Assembly: GCA_016169945.1 (NCBI GenBank)
Contig: JADLSH010000147.1
Coordinates: 496,001-560,000, forward strand
Origin: Trachythela sp. YZ-2020
Taxonomy: Eukaryota; Cnidaria; Anthozoa; Malacalcyonacea; Clavulariidae
Length of the DNA stretch: 64,000 bases
Direction: 5' to 3'
Every line of letters starts with the position of its first letter. Position 1 is the stretch's first letter. Under the pieces are notes generated by a model, which saw only the letters and a list, made by a program, of their open reading frames with translations, was not told the origin of the DNA and searched no databases. Both the position numbers and the translations under genes were made by a program. This document shows, piece by piece, positions 33,219 through 44,797 of the stretch.

Positions 33219-33616
33219 CTATTTAAATGAAAAAATACAAAAAGTTATTGAATAAACTAAACTTATTGTAGTTTTAATGGCTAATATAATTATAGCAAAT
33301 AATTACAATATTAATAATAAATTCTTTTCTGATAATTCGAAAGGGAACTGCGAAATGTGTTCGCGAAAGTTTTATACGAGTACTATGCGATGTATTATTA
33401 TTCAGATAGCTCTCTTAAAAACGCGGAACACTTGAGTAAATGTAATAGGTTTAGTTCGTTTTGTCTAACATAAACCGCTTCGTTATGCATAATATTTACT
33501 TATGTCAATAATTTATGCACTCGTGGGTTTAACTTAGAGCTAGGCCATTGAAATTCTAACAATAGATTATTTTCAATAGTTTGCGGGTTTTTTTGTACAC
33601 CCTGTATAGCTACAGT

Positions 33617-33772
33617 ACAGGGTGTATCATAAAAAAGTGAACTCTTTGAAATTTAATACAATAGTGAACCTTTTGAAATTGAACTTCATATTTGCATTTT
33701 CTTTCAAAAAATCTATTGTACCCTATTGTATTTAATTTCAAAGGGTTCATTTTTTTTTGAGACACCCTGTAT
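33617..33772. mobile_element. Mariner-ended MITE (TACAGGGTGT) no. 1
   Basis: TACAGGGTGTATCATAAAAA at the left and the complement of ACACCCTGTA at the right. The inner arms GAACTCTTTGAAATTTAATA and TTTAATTTCAAAGGGTTC also pair. A further ACACCCTGTATA motif lies just left, at 33596-33608. Confidence 0.8.
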
Positions 33773-33936
33773 AACGTGGACAATTAGTCAAATTAGAACG
33801 TATTTTCAAATCCCAGGAGCATAATAAGTTGCACAGGCATGAAATGCTAATTAGCAGTGGCTGTTATGAAAATTATAGGGTTGCAGTTTTTTGACACCCT
33901 GTATACACGCGTTCATCAATGTTTTTATATTTACAG

Positions 33937-34557
33937 GATAGACGAATTTTAAGATTGTATGGGTATAGCTTGAAAGGACAACGTGCAAGAATCAGAAGGC
34001 GATTTTCACCTTGGGGACCACGTATAACCGCAATTCCGATTATATGTTATGAAGGCTTGCTTGACGTTGGACTGTACGAAGGGCATGTCAACGGAGAAAA
34101 ATTCCTCGAATTTGTGAATGATGTGCTGACCGCATGCTTACTCCCGTTTGATAGTTTTAATCCTCGATCCGTTGTGATACTCGGTAAAACGAAAGTTTAT
34201 ATACATTTTCAAGCGGGCCCTGCATGGGTTTACAAGGCTATATAGATTTAGACAATAAACCTGAAATCCTTTCTGTAAATTAATATTTCGATTCTTGCAG
34301 ACAATGCAGCTATTCACCACACACAAGAAGTTGTTGATGCAATAAATGCTAGTGGAGCACTCGTTATATTTCTGCCACCGTATTCGCTAGATTTCATGCC
34401 TTGTGAAGAGCTTTTTTCACAGTCGAAAAATTATATTCGACAAAACGACGTTGCTTGCAAAGATTCACCTGATCCAGAATTAATGGTCCTGGATTCATTT
34501 CTTCAAGTCACAGATGGAGAAATACAAAACTACATTAGGCATGCTGACTACGCGTAA
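33937..34557 (+). mobile_element. Tc1/mariner (IS630-type) transposase, DDE domain, with an intron
   Basis: Exon 33937-34183 (DRRILRLYGYSLKGQR, then GLLDVGLYEGHVNGEKFLEF and FNPRSVVIL) joins at GT/AG to exon 34301-34557. The join rebuilds VVILDNAAIHH, the second catalytic aspartate. The next exon carries LPPYSLDFMPCEELFS, which supplies the acidic third residue, and ends with a TAA at 34555. The DNA-binding part and first aspartate are not in view; an upstream acceptor at 33936 implies an earlier exon. TACAGGGTGT-type ends occur at 33888-33903 and about 34563-34573. The product cuts and joins DNA at TA sites. No stop interrupts the two exons. Confidence 0.8.
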
Positions 34558-35150
34558 CAACGTCAGGGTGTATAATTATAGTCTTATAGAAAATGTATAT
34601 ATTTTCATATATTTATTAAAACTTTAATTTTAAAGAATTTATCTTTCCTTCTAAAATATTTTCTCAATGACAATATTTCTAATTTCAAATGCTGCTATAT
34701 ATATAGCTCTGTATATAGCTATAGTCGGATGTCAAACTAAGAATTTAGTTTAGCCGAACAACAAAGCAATGGGGAAATAAACGATTGGTCATTGAGGAGG
34801 TGCTATATATACACCATGGGTGAAGTCAACCACGCCGTTTACCTACAAGTACAATACGTCGTCATCGCCGTGTACTTTTCGTTTGACATGAACTTGTTCG
34901 AAAGTTCATGCAAAGACGTACAAGGAAACAGAGATGCAGACTTATTTATTTCCTATGCCCACGGAACATGCACCTCATTTTATTAGTCAGGCATGCAGCA
35001 GTATTTTCGAAATATTTGACCTTATAAATATTTTGTTGTTTTTGACTAAATTCTGAATCCCATGGGGATTTCTGTCTGCCCTTCGTTTGTATCCACTCTG
35101 GCTCTGCATACAGGCACTTTCGAACAAGTTGTTTATACAGAATTAGTAAA

Positions 35151-36484
35151 ATGGATGAGGGAGATACTGTTCACATGAGGCTCAAAGTTGTTAATCAAGC
35201 TAACAGAACAAAATATGACACATATATAGTCGTCAAAATGTGCCCATTTTTGACAGCGTAATAGATTTGAGAGCATTCCTGCTGGAAAATTACGCAGAGG
35301 AGCTTTCTTCTCCAGCAGACGCAAACTCTTTTCGTCTTGGGTATATTGTTGGCAAAAACCAACGTTTAACTCTAAGCAACAGCTCCAATCTCGAAGAGAT
35401 ATATTCTTCATCTAAAGATGGTTGGATCATTTTATGGGCAGAACCAATCGCAAAAAAGAAAGACAAGTTATCGCTGGCAATATTTTATATGTGCATTGCT
35501 GTGTTAAATTAAGGTTGTTCATCGCAATTCGGCTGAACTAACATTTTAACGCGCTTTTTGCACAATTCATACCAGTCTATATAATTTAATCAACATGTAG
35601 ATACACCTATTCGATCTGGGTTTGAAATCCGACTGCAGAATCTGAAGGAAAAGCATGTACAAGATATTCCAGAATTTAAACTGAGAGTTTGGGCTAAAAT
35701 GCTGGTAATGTACATAGATTTACATCTTTTCCGTATTTCTTACATGTAAATATAGTCAATAAATATTAATCAGCATAATAACATTGTCTTTAGTGAGAAC
35801 CTTAACTATGCATGAAAATATTTGAACCATTAGGCATTGATATAGTTGACCAGTATAGTGATATTTCCGCCAATAGACTTCCGTGCACTTGACTAAATTA
35901 CGTTTAGCACACTTCCGTATCTTTTCAAGGTTAACGGCACACACACAAGTGAGGATATGCCCCCTAAAATCCCGTTTTTTACCGGACTTAAACCAAACCG
36001 TTATCCACGTTCAACGGGAACACCATCTATGGCAACAAACTCAGCAACAGCAGGCGGTTCAGAAAAAAGGGTATGTGCATGTTGAAGCAATTTCATGCAT
36101 GTATTAGCAAATAACAATTCCAACCAGGAGTGAAATGCAATTTTTATATTTGGTATATTAATTCAAGCATGTAAGTGAAAACTTACACTAAAAGGCCATG
36201 CCTATATGTACACAATATGCTCCTTAGCCACATGCATGTCATGTTTAAATATCAAAACTTCACGCCAAGAATAGATCTCAAAGCTATATGTCAAGATTTT
36301 TGAAATCAGACAGTGCATGTATATAATGTAGCTACTTTTAACAATCATTTTATAGTTACGAATACGCTCAGGGATTATTCAGCAACTGAAAGAACTTAAA
36401 GATTTGGAAGAATCTGGGGTACTGACAGAACAACAGTTTAATCAACAAAAAGAAAATCTGTTAAAAGAAATGTCAAATCTTTAA
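35151..36484 (+). CDS. Small multi-exon gene: PB1-like N terminus, SHOCT-like C-terminal helix pair
   Basis: ATG at 35151 opens MDEGDTVHMRLKVV. The fold-like region continues in the next frame from about 35240 (DSVIDLRAFLLENY, FRLGYIVGKNQRLTL, GWIILWAEP), resembling a PB1/ubiquitin-like domain, so one base seems lost near 35230. Exon 35601-35704 (TPIRSGFEIRLQNL) joins 35930-36070 (VNGTHTSEDMPPKIPFFTG, then a Ser/Thr/Ala-rich linker), which joins 36356-36484 (IIQQLKELKDLEESGVLTEQ, ending KEMSNL). The last exon matches the short SHOCT-type motif that ends many oligomerising proteins. Similar multi-copy proteins in cnidarians come to mind, so it may be transposon-borne. The first splice was not resolved, hence gene or recent pseudogene. 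Confidence 0.55.
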
Positions 36485-36720
36485 ATCTAATAAACATATA
36501 TTTTCTATACACGTTGTTACGCTTATTCAGCATGCCTTATATAATATAGTAAAAATATAATTTGCTATATGCAAGCATATACAGTCTGCCGATAACAGCC
36601 GTGTCTATACATGGCCTAGCCGGAACTTCTGCAAATATCGAGAAATGGTTTTTTAGGACATCTGTAACATCAAAATCACTTCATCGATATGATAACCTAT
36701 GATTTCGGTTAACCAAACTG

Positions 36721-36957
36721 GGGCCGGTTGTACGAACGCCGTTTAGCTTAAACGGTGGATAAGCCAAAATTAACTAACACTTCATGCATTTTGTGAATGA
36801 CTGAACTTAAATCTCATGCACTTAATATGTAGTTGCAAACATAATTGTTCTATTCAAGTTGGAAAATTTTAGCTTGGTTGTTCGATGAATATATAGACTT
36901 GATCGTATTTTTTATCTATCCACCGGATAGGCTAAACGGATTTCGTACAACCGGGCC
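36721..36957. mobile_element. MITE copy 2, GGGGCCGGTTGTACGAA family (inverted)
   Basis: Ends GGGCCGGTTGTACGAA and TTTCGTACAACCGGGCCC. The interior is the reverse complement of 6386-6629; for example it shares AACATAATTGTTCTATTCAA and the GGTGGATAAGCC/TATCCACCGG subterminal pair. From 36958 to 37990 nothing was recognised. Confidence 0.85.
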
Positions 36958-37989
36958 CTGCTCTTCATCGTAAATATTGGCTGTATGCACGCGGCATTTT
37001 GGCACTCAATATATAAAACTCGCAGTAATTAGATTCGACAAGAGCGTGCGTTCCCATTGTGCTTTTCGCGCTTAGGGTTTAAGGTTTTAGAGTTTAAGGT
37101 TTTCAAAGGACAACCTTTTTTGAATTAGACTATTACTGTACAATTTAGACTATTGTAGCTAGCCTATATGCTATCCGATTGCAATGCCGCGCTGTAACTC
37201 TTGCCAATGTACTTCATCTTTTCGAGGAAAAGTGGATACTTGGACTACAAGCTTTAGAGCGTGATTTTGTGTATATATTGAATTTCATGTAATTTCATGC
37301 GGGAGGCAATGTTATTTTATGAGTTTTTCAGCCGTATTTGTGCTCAAGTATATCCAATACGACATTGGCGTTGTTTAACTGTAGAGAGCAGGGGATACAG
37401 TGTATTTAAACGCTCTTAAAATGGTTAAATACTTAAATTAATGCAAAACTACATCAATTAACTGGTTGCCTTTTCGAACTTAATATGCATAGTTTACAAA
37501 CATTAACGTTAACAAATGAAACATCGCCACATTGCAGTGACAAGAAATGACCAACCCATTGCCACTGGCCCGCTGTTTGGCAACGTTAATTTCCGCGTAT
37601 ATATAAACACCCAATTATAACACTTGGTTATTGAATAGAGCGCTAAAGCCCAGGGCTCATCAGATATACATTTAGCAGCACTTCACTTTCTATTAGAAAT
37701 TTCTAGTCCCCGAGCCGGCGCGAAGCGCCGTGCGAGGGTACTAATTCCGCTCGGATATTTACACCCGGGTATGTGAAAACATAGCGGAATCCAAAGTCGT
37801 CCGCCGCGATGCCATGGACGGTTCAAGGTTTTCTACGTTATACGCATGCGCGAGTCAGGTCGAGAGAAACATACGGATAAACATTTAAAGATTTACGGAT
37901 AAATATTTTGTTAATATATGCATCAAAAATGATTTTTAATACTCGGGCTATTGGAAAAACATACCGATGAATAAGAGCCTTCAAAAGAA

Positions 37990-38775
37990 GATAAACGAGA
38001 AACAGTCGAATGGCTGAAAAAAGCACACTTTTGAAGTGTTTTAAACGGGTAACGCCTGTATTCTAAAAGCTCACTCACACTCACACTCAAAGAGTGGAGG
38101 TGAAATCTGAGCTTAACTTGAGTGTCAGTGCTGTTTTTGAAAAGCTGGAGGTATAGTGCCGTACCATACTATGTGAGCACTCACCCTCCAAATATTCAAA
38201 AATAGCACTGACACTTAAAGGAAGCTTAGATTGAACCTCCACTCTTTGAGTGTGAGTGTGAGCGAGCTTTTAGAATACAGGCGTAAGTGTCTATTTTGCA
38301 TATTTTAGTTTGTGGATTTGCAAAAGCGTATGTCACTCTGTGAGGTTATTAATATAATATCGATTAAACCTAAAAGGTATTTTAGCAAGTTTAAATTTGA
38401 ATTTTGAGGAAACAACGTAATGTCAGAAACTATTTTAAAGATAAATTTAAAAAATTATACTGTCAAAAAACAGTTGAAGTTTTCTGAAAATTTTTGACGT
38501 TTTTATGAAATGTCTAAGGTTAAATTTTAAAGCAAACCAAAGCTAAAAGAGTACGTAATAACATATCTACTTTATATAGTGGGGCAATTCATAAGTTTAT
38601 AGCTACAAGTACAAATATTATATTACTATTTTATCATTTTGTACCAAAAGTAAAAAATTGCGTGTTGCTATGGTTACAATGACTGACGGAATGCTTCATG
38701 TTACAATACATTTTGGGAAGTATGTTCCTGAGTTCGAATAGGCGAGGGGATTCTGCATGAGTGTATTTCTAGTCT
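37990..38775 (+). repeat. Repeat copy 2: empty-site paralogue of 26.8-30.6 kb
   Basis: Begins with the frame ATG at 38010 (MAEKSTLLKCFKR), ending at a GT donor. After the 38053-38283 insertion it continues in step with copy 1 (GATTTGCAAAAGCGTATGTC, CGATTAAACCTAAAAGGTAT) to GGGAAGTATGTTCCTGAGTT. That is the uninterrupted version of the 27278/30547 target site. The two copies look like parts of one dispersed transposon carrying a short first exon. Confidence 0.8.
38053..38283. mobile_element. 231-bp PIF/Harbinger-like MITE with TAA duplication
   Basis: Ends CGCCTGTATTCTAAAAGCTC and its complement, with further pairing through the CACTCACACTCAAAGAGTGG repeats. TAA flanks both sides (38050-38052 and 38284-38286). 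Copy 1 of the host repeat has a single TAA at this position (about 26873), proving the boundaries. Confidence 0.9.
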
Positions 38776-38879
38776 ATTACTGTATTACTATTTGCTTGAC
38801 AGATTGTTCACGGGGGTCGGGAATTTGTTGTGGTTGAAGTGCACTATTGCCAGGCATTGTTCTAGTCAATTATAGGCTA

Positions 38880-39254
38880 TACAGGGTGTCCCAAAAAAAA
38901 GGCTACCTTTTCAAATTCAAATTAGCATGTTAATTGCAACCTATTGTAGTTCTTTGAAATCATTATCGCTTTTGAACTACGAATGCGTAAAAACACACAG
39001 TTTTATACACATGGGATATTGAATACAATAGGTTGCTTGAATTAACATGCTAATTTGAATTTGAAAAAATACCCACTTGTATACAGGTGTCTCAAAAAAC
39101 CGCTACCCTTAGAAATTAGAGGCTTTAGAAAAAGCCTCGATTTTGTTCACTTGGGAATTTAAAATTGCTTATTTGCTTCTAATTGCATGCAAATATGCCA
39201 GACAAAGCGAAATTTCTAAAGCCTCTAATTTCTAAGGGTAGCGGACACCCTGTA
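38880..39254. mobile_element. Two adjacent mariner-ended MITEs
   Basis: Element A (38880-39083) starts TACAGGGTGTCCCAAAAA and has inner arms AAATTCAAATTAGCATGTTA / TAACATGCTAATTTGAATTT. Element B (39082-39254) starts TACAGGTGTCTCAAAAAAC and ends GACACCCTGTA, with inner arms CTACCCTTAGAAATTAGAGG and its complement. They share outer ends but not inner arms. Confidence 0.75.
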
Positions 39255-40126
39255 TTGCTATTTACAGTATATTGCCGTTTATGTTCTTCTAGAAAACGTA
39301 ATGTGATTTAAATATTCTAAACGTTTCTCAGGGGTGGGACATTTTCCAGTCATCTTACTCAGGGGTAGGGTATTTTTCACCTAGTTCTTTCCCGGTAACG
39401 GGCATTAATTTGCTCTATTTTAACCAATAAAATCAAATGCCCGGCTGCGTTTTTTAAATTTTTTAAAGCTAATGAACATAGGCCAATGATTTTGGTTAAG
39501 TTTGGATGAAAACTGGATGAACAATTTACAAAAGTTGCTCAACAGAGAACTGAATGCGTAATTAGGGCATGCATAATCTTTGCATGAATAGATTGCTTAC
39601 TTTGTTTACATTTTGCTGCCGGGGAAATTCTGATTATACAAAAGATAATTTCTCTATTGTGATTCAACAATATATATTACAACAAGTAAGTTCTTTTGGG
39701 TGCTTTAAAAAGCCTTCGCCTATACTAAAGAGAAGGAAACCAAGCAATAGGTGAAAACTTGGCTTAATAATTGTGCTGGCGGAGGTATGCAATCTCTGTG
39801 TGCCCTGGTATTGATATTAATTTTTATAAATATATTATAATTTTTATTATTTTATACTGTATATCCTCTATGAAGGTCCCTGGATAGCTTATTTTTTTGA
39901 AGGTTGCTAATATAGATGGGGCTTATCTATCTAATAGCTATATCATGGACAAAACACCTCCACCAACTTAATTTATATAACGATATGAAAAATATAATAA
40001 GAACTATCCATTTGCTTTTGACAAATTGAGTTCAGATTTATGAACATGTTGACTATATATAATTTTTATTGCACTATTGTCTTCTTATGCCTGTAGCTGG
40101 ATTATTAATCAGTATAACAAGAAGCT

Positions 40127-40396
40127 CTATGGAGCTGGGGATTTTAAATAGCGCCGGGCAAGGCGCTTCCTTTCGACCTCAGCATGCAGCTCTGCATCCT
40201 CCATACTGTCTGCTAATAATGTGATGTTCTCTTCCAGCATTTGGATAATTGATTTTGGACTACAATTCAGGTATATTTTTTGTTGAAAAAGTTCACTTTT
40301 AAATTTGTGAACAGGTAAGACCTTTTCTTGGACTTGCTCAATTATGGTTTCCCACAGACACAGAGGCGCTGCGGCCGTCTCGTCTGCAATAACCAC
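40127..40396 (-). CDS. OB-fold (RPA1-like) exon, partial
   Basis: An open frame of 89 codons ends at 40127, and the frame extends upstream to about 40420 (SLKKCEVVIADETAAAPLCL). The pattern VxxADExxxxxLxLW, then a hydrophobic strand and KIYLNCSPKSII, is that of the single-strand DNA-binding OB folds in RPA1-like proteins. A charged helix follows (MEDAELHAEVERKRLARRY) before the stop. No neighbouring exon was found. It could be the last exon of a small ssDNA-binding gene or part of a transposon, and it lies inside the proposed second intron of the peptidase gene. Confidence 0.45.
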   Translation of the reverse strand: MVIADETAAAPLCLWETIIEQVQEKVLPVHKFKSELFQQKIYLNCSPKSIIQMLEENITLLADSMEDAELHAEVERKRLARRYLKSPAP

Positions 40397-40709
40397 TTCG
40401 CACTTCTTTAGTGATAGGGAATGGCAGCTAGGGGACTAATTTCAATTTTCAAATACTCCGGTTGAAAAATGTCTGGCACCCCTGTCCCTGTAGCATGGCC
40501 ATGGGAGATATTCAATGGGGCTGAGGCCACACTTTTTTGTCTGATCAAACTTATGATCACAGAAGAGTATAACAATATCGACTGTCACAGTTTAACAGTT
40601 TATACTATAAATCCTGGATTTCCCGTCTCGATAGAAATCGATAAATATATATTGTCCAGAGCTTGGATTTGCCCAAACATTAAATTCTGTCTTACTCTAC
40701 ATACATAAA

Positions 40710-42300
40710 CAAATTTAATGCAACTTGTAAACATCAGTAATAAAAGAAAAATGTTTACCTGAATACTCGCACATTTTGGATTCAGGGTATAAAGTCGGAT
40801 CGTTATTCATCGTTTGATGTTGATCGAACTCAAATTAAAAGCCTTTTCCTATTAAACACCCGAATATAGATATCGCCAGCCATTTACCCCGCATGGAAAT
40901 GTTCGTCCTCTTTGCAATTTTTTTAACATTAAAAGCAGTGAATAATTCGTAGATAAAGAATATTATATTACTTGCAGCACGGAAAACGACATTGTATTAA
41001 AAATACAATGAATCAATTGCCGAAAACTTGGACTTCATTCGAAATCTAAGTTCGAAATTGCATCATGCATGTCAAACTTCGGAAACAAATTTCGCGAGGA
41101 AAAAGTGGAAAACGCTGACGTAGGTCATTTTGTGGCCTCGGACGAAAAAAATCTCTGCCGAATCCTATAGTTGCTCCCCAGCAACTAACGACCAGAAATA
41201 TTCTAGTCCATAATTTTATGATCAATTTAAAGTTGGGAATTTTTAAATGGGGCTCTAACACTGCATGTAAAATGAATTGTTATGTAGATGTACACTATGA
41301 ACCTGGAAAAACATTTTGCAAATGTTTAAACTATACAACAATTCCATAAAGAATTTCTTAACTTTCAAGCTGCAATGCAACCTATACTTTGCTGTTTTAC
41401 TCTAACTGGAATAGGCCCTATCCTGAATTGTTTACATTTTGGTGACAGGCAAAATGTGATTCCAAAATGCATATGCCTATAATGAAGATTTATAATGAGC
41501 TTTCAAAGAGTTTCATGTGTTAGGAAAATGCAAACAAGGGAAAGGGTCTGTAGCATTCGCCTGGATGTTTCCCTTATTTAATTTGTGACAGGTTTCATAT
41601 TTTTTGCTCTTATATGGACAAATTCTAGAATTGCTCTCAAGTTTCCTATGTCATCTAATCTTATTTCCAGATCGGTGTAGTGCATGACAAACAATCGATG
41701 TCACGATTTCGATCTTCAGCACATGCACACAGCATTATTTGACATAAAAAAATAATCGTGGAATGTTGTAATGTGATAACGCGTTGGTCTGATACCGTGA
41801 GATAAATTACTGTAGTATATTTAGTTAGATTTTGTGGTAATGTCGAGTCGTTCCGTGTAATTGTGGAAATATTAGTCCGAGAACGATGCGCCCATGATCA
41901 ATTGCTTGCAACGGTAATACAACGGTTTAATATATAAGATTCCTCTGCTAGCACTTTAGAGTTTCCGAACGTATAAGAAAAGCGTCTCATTTTCAAAGTT
42001 GGCACCATTCAACCCCAAAGTTTCTCTGGGCGATTTTCTTATTGCATGCCCGACACGCATCGGAAGACATCAATCGTGTTTCTTTAGCAGTTTCCTGTCT
42101 TCGTATTTTTTCGCTCGGAACGTTAACTACGGCTGCTTTTATAAATTAGTACCTACACTGGACTTCCACGTTTTAAATGCATATCAACGTTTAAATAGTT
42201 TAAGCAAAATATCAACGTGACACCAAAACGATATGCTTGTCCATCAAATATAGATATATTTGTGTCATAATTGTATGTAACATATAATTTGGCAACTTAC
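40710..42300. other. No gene recognised
   Basis: Unique-looking moderately AT-rich sequence. No RNA gene, repeat pair or exon could be supported. Confidence 0.3.
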
Positions 42301-42628
42301 TGTGGTTAATGTCTTCAAATCCATTGTTGAAGCAACAGCTTCTCCTGTGTCATCTTCACAAATTGTTGTCCCATCAGCATCCAGGCGGAAAAACTTCTGA
42401 CAAACTTTGTTTATTTTAGCAGCTTGGTCGATCAAAATCTCTGTGGTTCTCGGAATCTGTCCTTCTTCCACCAATCTGTGGTCTCCAGTCTTCGGTCCAG
42501 CAGAAAAAGTAATAAACAGATCTTCAAATTCAAATTCATAGTATGCGACGTAGTTTGGATTCAGGTCTTTCCTGTAGATTGTGCGTATTGAACCTGTGAT
42601 ATTACGATCACCAATTTCGTCAGCATAT
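42301..42628 (-). CDS. Pro-domain exon of the streptopain-like peptidase
   Basis: Open exon bounded by an acceptor (GGGTAG before 42628) and a consensus donor (GTAAGT after 42301). It encodes about 109 residues starting YADEIGDRNITGSI, with AYYEFEFEDLFITFSAG, a DHRLVEEGQIPRT block and FFRLDADGTTICED. In related animal proteins a segment of this type precedes the C10-like catalytic domain (from memory). The exon ends in phase 0, which fits the catalytic exon at 33218, and begins in phase 2, which fits the signal-peptide exon ending at 59366. It is a convincing exon; its gene assignment is inference. Confidence 0.55.
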
Positions 42629-43289
42629 CTACCCAAAACAATATTTGTTGTTCGATTAAATTTTGCGTTGCATATTTCAATTCTTTATTATAACAAACCA
42701 GCAGTAACTTCCCATACACTAGCTAAAGGGACAGATAAATTGCTCAACTTTGGTTTCATCTATTTGCATAATAGGTTAAGTAACATTAATATGTGGTCCT
42801 GGAAAATCATTTCACTAAGATGTGTAAGAAGAGGATGTTTTATAATGTTGAAAGGATTTATATAGCTCAGTAACACTTGCGTCACAGATTTATTATTTAC
42901 AGATATGAATCTTGAGTCAAAATGCTGATTGTTTTGAGTCACACTTGTTTCGTCAACACGTCATTTTCACGCGCCATGCAAAGTGTTCCAGGCAAGCTCT
43001 CGCAAGTTCTGGCATGCGTCGTGCTTACACTTAATCAGAAAAGCATAGAGAAAACACAGATCGTAGGAAGAAAAACACATTTTTAAAATATATGGTACTT
43101 TTGATCCTCGATTTCAGACAAAAAATTTCAATTATAACAGTGAGTTATCTCTTTTGTCCATTTAAAAAGTATAGTTGAGCTTCTGTCTAAAACTTCCAGT
43201 CTATCCCTCTTTAGTAAATTTTTAGGCAAAATAGGACATCGTATTGACGAGTTTCTTAGAATTGCCATTAATTTGTAAAAAATTCGATT

Positions 43290-44797
43290 TCCCTATCTTA
43301 TTCTGGTACAGTTACAAATCCAAATAACTATAGACCTATATCAGTCCTGTCAGCTTATTCAAAAATACTAGAAAGAACTGTTCACAATCAACTTGAATTA
43401 TATCTTGTTAATCTCTGAATATCAGTTTGGATTTAGAAAAGGTCACTCGACAGAACAAGCGATACTTGAAATTACAGATACTTTAAAAACTGCAATTGAT
43501 AAAAAGGAAATAACGTGTGGACTATTCTTGGACTTTTCAAAAGCCTTTGATACTGTCAATCATCAAATTCTAAACATGATAAATATGGAATACGTGGGAC
43601 CCAGCTGAATTGGTTTAAGAGTTATTTAACGAATAGGAAACAGTATGTACGGATTGGGAACAGTGAGTCAGAAATGCTTACAATGACTTGTGGAGTTCCT
43701 CAGGGTTCAACTCTTGGACCATTATTATTCTTGATTTACATAAATGACATGCCTAGCTGTTCCAGCAAACTTTCGTTTCGATTATTCGCAGATGACAGAA
43801 ATGTATTTTACTCAAATACAAGTATTGAAGATGTTGAAAATGTTATGAATATAGAAATTGAAAAAATCTTTCGTCACTGTGCTACAAATAGGCTTTCAAT
43901 TAATTTTGAAAAGACAAATTTTATGTTGATTACTAATCCAAATAAGAAAGTTAGAGATATGCGAATTAAAAATATTTTAAAAAGAGACTTTATTAAATAT
44001 CTTGGTATATATATTGATAATAATCTAAATTGGGAGTATCAGATTAAACACGTAAATAGTAAAATTGCTAAAGACACTGGAATAATTATTAAACTTTGAT
44101 ATTATATAGATTTGAAAATGCTTAAACATCTATACTACACTCTAATTTACCCATACATCAATTATGGGCTGATGATCTGGGGTAATACCTATACTACAAA
44201 GCTTAATAAAGTGCGAACATGCCAAAATAAATGTGTAAAGAATATGTTTTGTGCATCTGAAAAAGAAAGTGCAACATTATACATGAACCTACTCTCGATA
44301 CTAAAGTTAGACAATGTTTTTAAATTGAAGATAGCCATGTTAACACATAAAATTATAAATGAAGATAATAATATTCCAACGATATTTACAAATATTATTT
44401 CTACTGCATCTACTCTGCGCTCTTACTCTACTAGATTCGCTAAAAAAACAAATTTTATTAGACCAAAAGTTCGAACAAATTACGAAATCTTTACTTTTCG
44501 ATTTATATCATCAAAAATTTGGGAAACAATTCCTTACCATATAAAAAGGTCTTATTAATTCGCAAACATAAATATTTACACAGTTCTGTTATGCCGCCGT
44601 CATGTACTACTGTATAATATGTGACACATACATGTAGTGATCAACTCGAAAGCATTTTGCTACTTTGATCACTCTACACGTTTGTTTATTATAGAAATCT
44701 GAATATGTGGTTTTGCTTTGTAACTGTACTTATTTTGTTGAATGTTATCTTTTTTTAATACGTGTGAAATAAATGTGATTCTGTGATTCTGATTCTT
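43290..44797 (+). mobile_element. CR1-like LINE, 5'-truncated, with ATTCTGTG-type tail
   Basis: Reverse transcriptase is readable across several frames: [95 protein letters not shown] and the C-terminal region to a TAA at about 44556. Frameshifts lie near 43420, 43605 and 44098, so it is inactive. The 3' end is TGTGATTCTGTGATTCTGAT (about 44775-44794), the octamer-like tail expected for CR1-clade elements. The endonuclease domain is absent. Confidence 0.9.
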
